Shown here piece after piece: positions 51,681 through 58,386 of a stretch of DNA of 64,000 nt. Position 1 is the stretch's first letter. Each line of letters opens with the position of its first letter. Source of the stretch: Saccharomonospora sp. NB11 (GTDB taxonomy: Bacteria; Actinomycetota; Actinomycetes; Mycobacteriales; Pseudonocardiaceae); the NCBI RefSeq assembly GCF_015910535.1, contig NZ_JACBJG010000005.1, positions 62,001 through 126,000 of the forward strand, given 5' to 3'. The position numbers were made by a program, and so were the translations under genes. The notes beneath the pieces were generated by a model. The model did not search any database and was not told the DNA's origin. It was given only the letters and a program-made list of their open reading frames with translations.

Positions 51681-51841
51681 GCGATTCGCCCTCGCCGAGC
51701 CGGGCCGCACCGTTCTACTGTCCGTACTGTGGCGACGAGGATCTTCGACCGGAGGAGGACACGGCCTGGCTGTGCGTCGCGTGTCGGCGGGTCTTCGCCG
51801 TGCGATTCGTGGGTTTGCGGACAGCGGAGGTGAGTCGATGA
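51677..51841 (+). CDS. Small zinc-ribbon protein in sulfate assimilation operon
   Basis: This 54-residue protein carries two CxxC pairs (FYCPYCGDEDLRP and WLCVACRRVF), consistent with a single zinc ribbon. It overlaps nirA (ATGA) at its start and cysH (ATGA) at its end, so it is translated as an integral operon member. It could support NirA or APS reductase assembly or deliver electrons or metal, but this is inference. Genes of this size and place are known in actinomycete sulfite reductase operons, without a known function. Confidence 0.82.
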   Translation: MSDSPSPSRAAPFYCPYCGDEDLRPEEDTAWLCVACRRVFAVRFVGLRTAEVSR

Positions 51842-52536
51842 CGGCATCGCGGGCCGAACTCGCAGCAGTGGCGACCGAGGCGGCCGAGACACTGGCCGAG
51901 GCCGACGCCGACGAAGCCGTGCGGTGGGCGGTGGAGCAGTTCGGCGACGACCTCATCGTCGCCTCCAACATGCAGGACGCCGTGCTCGTCGACGTCGTCG
52001 CGAAGATCAAGCCCGACGTCGACGTGCTCTTCCTCGACACCGGCTACCACTTCGCCGAGACGCTCGGGGTCCGCGACGCGGTCGCTACCGTCTACCCGGA
52101 CGTCCGCATCATCGACGCGCGGCCCGAACAGACCGTCGCCGAGCAGGACGCCGAGCACGGGCCGCGGCTGTACGAACGCGACCCCAACCAGTGCTGTCAC
52201 CTGCGCAAGGTCGTTCCGCTGCGCCGCACGCTCGCGGCGTACTCGTGCTGGATCACCGGCGTCCGCCGGGTCGACGCACCCACACGCGCGAACACCCCGA
52301 TCGTGGCGTGGGACGACCGCAACGGACTTGTCAAGGTCAACCCGCTCGCCGCCTGGACGGACGAGGAGTTCGACGACTACCTGCGGCGGCACGGCGTGCT
52401 GCAGAACCCGCTCGTCGGTGAGGGCTACCTGTCGATCGGCTGCGCTCCCTGCACCGCGAAGGTCGCCCCCGGCGCCGACCCGCGCAGTGGCCGCTGGGCG
52501 GGTACCTCGAAGACCGAGTGCGGCCTGCACGCCTGA
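51838..52536 (+). CDS. cysH: Adenylyl-sulfate (APS) reductase
   Basis: This 232-residue enzyme reduces activated sulfate to sulfite. It has the [4Fe-4S] ligands C119-C120 (NQCCHLRK) and C202, C205 (GCAPCTAKV), which separate APS-type from PAPS-type reductases. The catalytic thiol is C228 in the C-terminal TECGLHA. The family pattern DVLFLDTGYHFAETLGVRD (about residues 59-77) is present. It begins inside the zinc-ribbon stop. As there is no cysC kinase in the operon, use of APS directly fits. Confidence 0.95.
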   Translation: MTASRAELAAVATEAAETLAEADADEAVRWAVEQFGDDLIVASNMQDAVLVDVVAKIKPDVDVLFLDTGYHFAETLGVRDAVATVYPDVRIIDARPEQTVAEQDAEHGPRLYERDPNQCCHLRKVVPLRRTLAAYSCWITGVRRVDAPTRANTPIVAWDDRNGLVKVNPLAAWTDEEFDDYLRRHGVLQNPLVGEGYLSIGCAPCTAKVAPGADPRSGRWAGTSKTECGLHA

Positions 52537-52574
52537 TCCCGGCCCCGAGCCCTCGACAGCCTCAGGAAGGAACC

Positions 52575-53495
52575 ATGACGACTGCGCAGACCGCGACGGA
52601 CGCGGCGCGGGACAACCTCGCCGCACTCGAGTCGGAGGCGGTGCACGTCTTCCGCGAGGTCGCAGGCGAGTTCGACCGGCCGGTGATCCTCTTCTCCGGC
52701 GGCAAGGACTCCACCCTGTTGCTGCACCTCGCGATCAAGGCGTTCTGGCCCGCCCCCGTGCCCTTCCCCCTGCTGCACGTGGACACCGGCCACAACTTCG
52801 ACGAGGTCATCGCCTTCCGCGACCGCGTGGTGGAGAAGTACGGCCTGCGACTCGTCGTCGCCAAGGTGCAGGACTGGATCGACGACGGTCGCCTCCAGGA
52901 GCGGCCCGACGGCACGCGCAACCCGTTGCAGACCCAGCCGTTGCTCGACACCATCGCCGAACACCGCTTCGACGCCGTCTTCGGCGGTGGCAGGCGCGAC
53001 GAGGAACGCGCCAGGGCCAAGGAACGCGTCTTCAGCCTTCGCAACGCCTTCGGGCAGTGGGACCCGCGCCGCCAGCGCCCGGAGCTGTGGAACCTCTACA
53101 ACGGCAGGCACCGTCCCGGCGAGCACGTCCGCGTCTTCCCGCTGTCGAACTGGACCGAGGCGGACGTGTGGCACTACATCGCCCGCGAGCAGGTCGAGCT
53201 GCCGTCGATCTACTACGCCCACAAGCGGAAGGTGTTCCGCCGCGACGGCATGTGGCTCACCGAGGGCCCCTGGGGCGGACCTCGCGACGGCGAGCAGGTC
53301 GAAGAACTCATGGTGCGGTACCGCACCGTCGGCGACGGCTCGTGCACCGGTGCCGTGGAGTCCACCGCCACCACCGTCGAGCAGGTGATCGCGGAGGTGC
53401 AGGCCAGCAGGCTCACCGAGCGCGGGGCCACGAGGGCCGACGACCGGCTCTCGGAAGCCGCCATGGAGGACCGCAAGCGGGAGGGGTACTTCTGA
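52575..53495 (+). CDS. cysD: Sulfate adenylyltransferase subunit 2
   Basis: This 306-residue protein is the ATP-pyrophosphatase subunit of ATP sulfurylase, with the PP-loop VILFSGGKDSTLLLHLA (SGGKDS at residues 41-46) and the family motif FDAVFGGGRRDEERARAKERVFS (about residues 135-157). It forms APS with CysN, which adds GTP hydrolysis. AGGAAGGA precedes the ATG, 38 bp after cysH. The stop overlaps the cysN start by one base. Confidence 0.96.
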   Translation: MTTAQTATDAARDNLAALESEAVHVFREVAGEFDRPVILFSGGKDSTLLLHLAIKAFWPAPVPFPLLHVDTGHNFDEVIAFRDRVVEKYGLRLVVAKVQDWIDDGRLQERPDGTRNPLQTQPLLDTIAEHRFDAVFGGGRRDEERARAKERVFSLRNAFGQWDPRRQRPELWNLYNGRHRPGEHVRVFPLSNWTEADVWHYIAREQVELPSIYYAHKRKVFRRDGMWLTEGPWGGPRDGEQVEELMVRYRTVGDGSCTGAVESTATTVEQVIAEVQASRLTERGATRADDRLSEAAMEDRKREGYF

Positions 53496-54772
53496 TGTCG
53501 AGTCTGCTGAGGTTGGCCACAGCGGGCAGCGTGGACGACGGCAAGTCCACTCTCGTCGGACGTTTGCTGTACGACACCAAGTCGGTACTCGCCGACCAGC
53601 TCGACGCCGTCCAGCGCGCGAGTGTCGACAAAGGTCTGTCCACACCGGACCTCTCGTTGTTGGTGGACGGCCTGCGCTCGGAACGCGAGCAGGGCATCAC
53701 CATCGACGTGGCCTACCGGTACTTCGCGACCCCGCGACGCAGTTTCGTCCTCGCCGACACCCCGGGACACGTGCAGTACACCCGCAACACCGTGACGGGT
53801 GCCTCGACCGCCCAACTCGCCGTCCTGCTCGTGGACGCCCGCAAGGGCGTGGTGGAGCAGACCCGACGCCACGCCGCCGTGCTGGCCCTGCTCGGGGTGC
53901 CGAGGCTGGTGCTGGCTGTCAACAAGATCGACCTCATCGACCACGACGAGGCGGCGTTCTCGGTCATCGCCAAGGAGTTCACGTCCCACGCCACGTCGCT
54001 CGGCTATCCCGAGGACGCCGTGGTGACCATCCCGGTGTCGGCGTTGCACGGCGACAACGTGGCGACCCGCTCGCAGCACACGCCGTGGTACACCGGCCCC
54101 ACGTTGCTGGAGCACCTGGAGAACGTGCCCGTGGCTCCGGACCCGCACGAGGCGGCGTTCCGGTTCCCGGTCCAGTACGTGATCCGCCCGCGCACGGCCG
54201 ATTACCCCGACTACCGCGGCTACGCCGGTCAGATCGCGGCGGGCACGGTGCGCCCTGGCGACGAGATCGTCGTCCTCCCCGCGGGCCTGCGCAGCACCGT
54301 CGAGCGCATCGACACCGCGGACGGCCCGCTCGACGCCGCCGGTGCGGGCACGTCGGTGACCGTCCTGCTCGCCGACGACATCGACATCGCCCGCGGTGAC
54401 CTCATCGCAGCGGCCTCGGCGCCGCCGAGGGTCACCGACGAGTTCACCGCGACCCTGTGCTGGCTGTCGACGAAACCGTTGCGTCCGGGCGCGCGAGTGC
54501 TCGTGAAGCACGGCACCCGCACCGTGCAGGCGCTGGTGCAGCAGGTGGACTCCCGCTTCGACGAGCAGACGCTGTCCACGGTCGAGGCTCCCGAGACTCT
54601 GCAGCTCAACGAGATCGGTGCCGTCGTCGTGCGCTCGTCCGAGCCGCTTCCCGTCGACGACTACTCCGACAGTCCCCGCACCGGTGCGTTCCTGGTGATC
54701 GATCCCGCCGACGGGGACACCCTCGCCGCGGGCCTGGTCGGCGAGCGCTTCGGCGTGCTGCGCGGCTCGTGA
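53495..54772 (+). CDS. cysN: Sulfate adenylyltransferase subunit 1 (GTPase)
   Basis: This 425-residue protein is an EF-Tu-like GTPase with G1 GSVDDGKST (residues 11-19), G3 DTPGH, G4 NKID, and beta-barrel domains after it. It drives APS formation with CysD. No C-terminal APS kinase (CysC) domain is fused here, unlike the larger actinomycete CysNC fusions. The start overlaps the cysD stop (TGATG) and the stop overlaps the chelatase start (GTGA). Confidence 0.96.
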   Translation: MSSLLRLATAGSVDDGKSTLVGRLLYDTKSVLADQLDAVQRASVDKGLSTPDLSLLVDGLRSEREQGITIDVAYRYFATPRRSFVLADTPGHVQYTRNTVTGASTAQLAVLLVDARKGVVEQTRRHAAVLALLGVPRLVLAVNKIDLIDHDEAAFSVIAKEFTSHATSLGYPEDAVVTIPVSALHGDNVATRSQHTPWYTGPTLLEHLENVPVAPDPHEAAFRFPVQYVIRPRTADYPDYRGYAGQIAAGTVRPGDEIVVLPAGLRSTVERIDTADGPLDAAGAGTSVTVLLADDIDIARGDLIAAASAPPRVTDEFTATLCWLSTKPLRPGARVLVKHGTRTVQALVQQVDSRFDEQTLSTVEAPETLQLNEIGAVVVRSSEPLPVDDYSDSPRTGAFLVIDPADGDTLAAGLVGERFGVLRGS

Positions 54773-55524
54773 CACCGGCCCTGGTCGTGGTGGCGCACGG
54801 CAGCCGCGACGCCCGCTCGGCGGCCACCGTGCGCCACCTCGTCGCGGAACTCCGGGGGCGCGCCGCCGGGGTCGACGTGCGGGAGGCGTTTCTCGACCTG
54901 TCGACACCGCGGGTCGACGACACCCTCGCGGCTCTGCACCGCGACGGACACCGACACGTCGTCGCGGTGCCGTTGCTGTTGGGCAGCGCCTACCACGCGC
55001 GGGTCGACCTCCCCGCGCTCGTCGCGGAGGTGACGACCCGCCTGCCTCGCCTGCGGGTCACCGTCGCCGACGTGCTCGGCACCGACCCACGGCTGCAACG
55101 CGTGGCTCTGGACCGGGTGGCGAACGCGGGGGTGGACCTCACCGATCCGGAGCTGGGCCTCGTGCTCGCGGCGGTGGGCTCGTCGCACGGCCCTGCCAAC
55201 GACGTCGTGTGCGCGCTCGCCCGTGACTGGCACGACCGGCTCGGTATCCCGACCGTCGCCGCGTTCGCCACCGCGACGCGCCCGGACGTGTCCTCGGCCC
55301 TGGCCGCGCTGCGCGCACGGGGCGCCCGGCGCTTCGCCGTCGCCTCGTGGTTCCTCGCCCCCGGCCTGCTGCTCGACCGCGTGGCGGATCGGGCGCGAGA
55401 AGCCGAGCCGGACGTGGCCGTGGCCGCCCCGCTCGGCGCCGACCCGCGAGTCGCACGCGTGGTGCTGCACCGCTACGCCGAGGCCCTGGTGCGGGCCGCC
55501 ACAGCCACCCGGCGAACGGCCTGA
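54769..55524 (+). CDS. Sirohydrochlorin chelatase, CbiX/SirB type
   Basis: This 251-residue protein is a two-domain CbiX-type chelatase, with PALVVVAHGSRDARSAATV at the N terminus (H10 as metal/acid residue) and the parallel second-half motif VLAAVGSSHGPANDVV (about residues 132-147). It inserts iron (or cobalt) into sirohydrochlorin. Its GTG overlaps the cysN stop, and it is the last gene of the sulfite reductase operon, so siroheme for NirA is the likely product. Cobalt chelation for cobalamin is the alternative. Confidence 0.9.
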   Translation: MTPALVVVAHGSRDARSAATVRHLVAELRGRAAGVDVREAFLDLSTPRVDDTLAALHRDGHRHVVAVPLLLGSAYHARVDLPALVAEVTTRLPRLRVTVADVLGTDPRLQRVALDRVANAGVDLTDPELGLVLAAVGSSHGPANDVVCALARDWHDRLGIPTVAAFATATRPDVSSALAALRARGARRFAVASWFLAPGLLLDRVADRAREAEPDVAVAAPLGADPRVARVVLHRYAEALVRAATATRRTA

Positions 55525-55536
55525 TTCGGCTCCCGC

Positions 55537-55578
55537 CGTGCGGGACGTGCGAACACGCGTGCACAGGACGCGGACACG
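55537..55578. repeat. Two tandem 21-bp units, locus 3 of a dispersed repeat family
   Basis: Units at 55537-55557 and 55558-55578 are exactly 21 bp and begin CGTGC and end ACACG on the plus strand. This makes them the reverse of the locus 1 orientation and the same as locus 2. They lie 12 bp after the chelatase stop and 32 bp before the enoyl-CoA hydratase gene. Confidence 0.78.
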
Positions 55579-55610
55579 CCGCAACCGGGTTTTGTGCGAA
55601 GGTGTGGACC

Positions 55611-56387
55611 ATGGCTGACGAACTGGTGCACTACACCACCGCAGCGGGAGTCGCCACGATCACGCTCGACTCCCCGCACAACCGCAACGCCCTGTCCGCC
55701 CAGCTCCGCTCGGAGCTCTCCGACCACCTCGACCGCGCCCTCGCCGACGACGCCGTCCGCGTCCTGGTGCTCGACCACACCGGCCCCGTGTTCTGCGCCG
55801 GCATGGACCTCAAGGAGGCCAAAGGCGCGGGTGCGGAGAAGCAGGGTGTCAACGAGTTCCCCGCGTTGCTGCACCGACTGTGGACGAGCCCGAAGCCGGT
55901 GGTGGCCAAGCTCGCCGGACCTGCCCGCGCGGGCGGGGTGGGTATCGTCGCCGCCGCCGACATCGCCGTGGCCGTCGACACCGCCACGTTCGCCTTCACC
56001 GAGGTCAGGCTCGGGGTCGTCCCAGCGATCATCTCCGTGACCGTGCTGCCCCGCCTCACCGCCCGCGCGGCACACGAACTGTTCCTCACCGGTGACGTGT
56101 TCGACGCCGAGCGGGCCGCCGCGATCGGCCTGCTCAACGCCGCGGTGCCCGCCGACGAGCTGGACGCCACGGTCGACCGTTACGTCACGTCCCTCACCCG
56201 GGGCGGCCCGAAGGCGCTCGCCGCCACCAAGGAACTGCTCCAGGGCGACACGGCCCGCACGATGAGCGAGACCTTCGAACGCATGCAGGAGCTGTCGGCC
56301 GGGTTCTTCGCCAGTGAGGAAGGCCAGGAAGGCATCACCGCGTTCGCCGAGAAGCGCACGCCGAACTGGGTGCCCGAACGGTCCTGA
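55611..56387 (+). CDS. Enoyl-CoA hydratase/isomerase family protein
   Basis: This 258-residue crotonase-fold protein has the start VATITLDSPHNRNALSAQLRSEL, an oxyanion-hole motif VFCAGMDLKEAKG (about residues 62-74), the second hole GPARAGGVGIVAAADIAVAV (about residues 103-122) and EVRLGVVPAIISV (about residues 130-142). The C terminus ends FAEKRTPNWVPERS, as in medium-length family members. The substrate may be an enoyl- or other acyl-CoA in fatty acid or aromatic degradation. It stands alone downstream of the repeat array. Confidence 0.9.
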   Translation: MADELVHYTTAAGVATITLDSPHNRNALSAQLRSELSDHLDRALADDAVRVLVLDHTGPVFCAGMDLKEAKGAGAEKQGVNEFPALLHRLWTSPKPVVAKLAGPARAGGVGIVAAADIAVAVDTATFAFTEVRLGVVPAIISVTVLPRLTARAAHELFLTGDVFDAERAAAIGLLNAAVPADELDATVDRYVTSLTRGGPKALAATKELLQGDTARTMSETFERMQELSAGFFASEEGQEGITAFAEKRTPNWVPERS

Positions 56388-56401
56388 CGACGACCTCGGG
56401 T

Positions 56402-56433
56402 CGGGTCCGTCCGCACGCCGTGAGACGGACCCG
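56402..56433. terminator. Hairpin between convergent genes
   Basis: CGGGTCCGTC at 56402-56411 pairs with GACGGACCCG at 56424-56433, a 10-bp stem with a 12-nt loop. It sits between the enoyl-CoA hydratase stop and the barstar stop. Confidence 0.65.
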
Positions 56434-56442
56434 CCTCGACCT

Positions 56443-56814
56443 TCAGTCGGCGAGAACTACAGTCAGGCTGCGGCCGTCCCGCTGCCCGTGCCGGGGCTTG
56501 AGCGCCCGCTGGGCGTCCGACAACACCCCGTGCACCGCCAGGTACGACCGGGGGTCGGAGCGCTTGAGCACCTCCGCGGCACGCCAGATCAGCACGTGCT
56601 CGCCCGGCGGCAACCACGACAGGTCCGTCAGCCCGTCGTACAGGGTGTCGAGGTTGCGCCCGAAGTGCTCGGGCAGCGAGAGAGCCGCCGCGATGGCATC
56701 GAGCGTGCTCGCGCGGTCGGCGTGCTCCGCCGTGTCCACCACGTGGGGGTAGGCCCCCCGTGCCCGCGCCTGGTCGGCGAGCGTCTTCGAGTCGAGCATG
56801 GGTTTGACGGTCAT
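56443..56814 (-). CDS. Barstar-family ribonuclease inhibitor
   Basis: This 123-residue protein carries the barstar fold motif ALSLPEHFGRNLDTLYDGLTDLSWLP (about residues 46-71) and the following LRRSD-like region. It would inhibit a secreted barnase- or RNase Sa-type enzyme inside the producing cell. The ATG overlaps the stop of the upstream gene by one base (TGATG), in which such an RNase would be expected, but that gene is degenerate. The terminal half (LKPRHGQRDGRSLTVVLAD) looks normal for the family. Confidence 0.88.
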   Translation of the reverse strand: MTVKPMLDSKTLADQARARGAYPHVVDTAEHADRASTLDAIAAALSLPEHFGRNLDTLYDGLTDLSWLPPGEHVLIWRAAEVLKRSDPRSYLAVHGVLSDAQRALKPRHGQRDGRSLTVVLAD

Positions 56815-57095
56815 CACTGCGCGTCCACCATGACGTGCTGCGGGGTTTCCACCTCGCAGTGACCGGCTGAAGTGTGCACCAACGTCTCCCTTGTGCCGAG
56901 GATCGCACCGTCCGCTCGCGGCACCACGAGGAGATCGCACCGCGGCGCGTTCCCCGTCGTCGATACCGCGCCCGGCAGGCTACCGCTGCCGGGGGCCGCA
57001 TTTCCAACCCCGAACGCCTGTTGTGCGAACCATCCCACGAGCGCCAGCACGATCAACGCGACGAGGGCGATCCGGATGCGCCTACGAGACAGCAT
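56814..57095 (-). CDS. Degenerate secreted ribonuclease-like protein
   Basis: This 93-residue protein has an N-terminal membrane or signal segment (MLSRRRIRIALVALIVLALVGWFA). A mature part follows in which DGAILGTRETL resembles the DGAVFxNREGLLP segment of N1/T1-type ribonucleases, and GHCEVETP resembles the YYHEYTVPTPG segment with its catalytic glutamate. The catalytic arginine and histidine regions that should follow are absent: the frame stops directly at the barstar start. The gene is thus either a decayed RNase or a new short form. GGGAGG precedes the ATG at 57095. It overlaps the upstream small membrane protein by 14 bp. Confidence 0.65.
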   Translation of the reverse strand: MLSRRRIRIALVALIVLALVGWFAQQAFGVGNAAPGSGSLPGAVSTTGNAPRCDLLVVPRADGAILGTRETLVHTSAGHCEVETPQHVMVDAQ

Positions 57096-57321
57096 CGGTC
57101 CTCCCTTCACCGTCGTCCGTCGTGTTCTCGGCGCGCGACGGGGCGTTGCGCAGGCCGCCGACCTGGTCGGCCACCACGTCCACTCCGCGGTGAATCACCC
57201 ACGCCATCACGGCGCTCAGCGGAAGGAGCACGGCGGCCACCAGCACGAATTGAATCGGGAACCACTGTTGAGCGAGCCACAGCTCGAAGCCGTCCCACCA
57301 GCGGGCCACTCCGTCGAACAC
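57082..57321 (-). CDS. Small membrane protein upstream of RNase-like gene
   Basis: This 79-residue protein has one clear hydrophobic segment (FPIQFVLVAAVLLPLSAVMAWVIH, about residues 21-44) and a charged C terminus (RAENTTDDGEGRTDAVS). It overlaps the RNase-like gene by 14 bp and lies upstream of the barstar gene on the same strand, so the three are likely one transcript. The start is a GTG at 57321 without a visible ribosome-binding site. Function unknown. Confidence 0.58.
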   Translation of the reverse strand: MFDGVARWWDGFELWLAQQWFPIQFVLVAAVLLPLSAVMAWVIHRGVDVVADQVGGLRNAPSRAENTTDDGEGRTDAVS

Positions 57322-57353
57322 GCCGTCGAGCCTACGCCAGGTAGGTTGACGCC

Positions 57354-58319
57354 ATGTTCGCCGTCTACGCCAAAGAACCGAACGCCGACGATCCGCTGTC
57401 CTCGCTCGTCGTGGGCGAGCGGCCCGACCCCGAGGTGCCCGACGGCTGGGTACGGGTGTCGGTCCGCGCGGCCAGCCTCAACATGCACGACATCTGGACC
57501 CTGCGGGGCGTCGGGATCAAGCCGGACCAGTTCCCGATGATCCTCGGTTGCGACGGGGCCGGGGTGCTCGACGACGGCACCGAGGTGGTGCTGCACTCGG
57601 TCGTCAACGCCCCGGGCTGGCAGGGGGACGACACCCTCGACCCGAAGCGCACGTTGCTGACGGAGAAGTACCAGGGCACGTTCGCCGACAGCGTCGTGGT
57701 GCCCGCCCGCAACGTGCTGCCCAAGCCCGCCGGGCTGTCGTTCGCGGAGGCCGCCACGATGGGCACCGCGTGGCTGACCGCCTACCGCATGTTGTTCGTC
57801 AAGTCGGGACTGCGGCCCGGCCAGACGATGCTGGTGCAGGGCGCCTCCGGCGGCGTGTCCACCGCGCTCGTGCAGCTCGGCAGGGCCGCCGGGATGCGCG
57901 TGTGGGTGACCGGCCGCACCGAGGAGAAGCGTGCGTTGGCCGAGCAGCTCGGCGCCCACGCGACGTTCGAGCCGGGTGCCCGGCTGCCCGAGCGGGTGGA
58001 CGCCGTGTTCGAGACGGTGGGCAAGGCCACCTGGTCGCACTCGTTGAAGTCGCTGAAGCCCGGCGGCATCGTCGTGGTCTCGGGCTCCACGAGCGGCCCC
58101 GACCCGAGTGCCGACCTGCAGCGGGTGTTCTTCCTCCAACTCCGCGTGGTGGGCTCGACGATGGGCACGCGCGACGAACTCGCGGACCTGCTCTCCTACG
58201 TCGACCTCACCGGCATTCGCCCGCAGATCGGGGCCGAGCTGCCGATGAGCGAGGCCGCGACCGGGTTCACCGACATGCTGGAAGGCCGCACCGCGGGCAA
58301 GATCGTCTTCACCCGCTGA
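57354..58319 (+). CDS. Zinc-binding dehydrogenase, quinone oxidoreductase type
   Basis: This 321-residue medium-chain reductase starts FAVYAKEPNADDPLSSLVVGE and has ASLNMHDIWTLRGVG and FPMILGCDGAGV (about residues 46-66). The nucleotide motif LVQGASGGVSTALVQLGRAAGMRVWVTGRT (about residues 159-188) is present. Zinc ligands are lacking, so it is the quinone-reductase subtype, reducing quinones or other electrophiles with NADPH. It is divergent from the small membrane protein gene, with 32 bp between starts. Confidence 0.9.
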   Translation: MFAVYAKEPNADDPLSSLVVGERPDPEVPDGWVRVSVRAASLNMHDIWTLRGVGIKPDQFPMILGCDGAGVLDDGTEVVLHSVVNAPGWQGDDTLDPKRTLLTEKYQGTFADSVVVPARNVLPKPAGLSFAEAATMGTAWLTAYRMLFVKSGLRPGQTMLVQGASGGVSTALVQLGRAAGMRVWVTGRTEEKRALAEQLGAHATFEPGARLPERVDAVFETVGKATWSHSLKSLKPGGIVVVSGSTSGPDPSADLQRVFFLQLRVVGSTMGTRDELADLLSYVDLTGIRPQIGAELPMSEAATGFTDMLEGRTAGKIVFTR

Positions 58320-58321
58320 GC

Positions 58322-58363
58322 GGAGGGCGCGACGCGGTCACCCCGTGCCGCGTCGCGCCCTCC
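58322..58363 (+). terminator. 16-bp perfect hairpin after the quinone oxidoreductase gene
   Basis: GGAGGGCGCGACGCGG at 58322-58337 pairs exactly with CCGCGTCGCGCCCTCC at 58348-58363; the loop has 10 bases. It begins two bases after the stop codon and ends 23 bp before the acetyltransferase start. A T-run is missing. Confidence 0.8.
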
Positions 58364-58386
58364 CGGGACTCGCGAAGGGTCACGCC

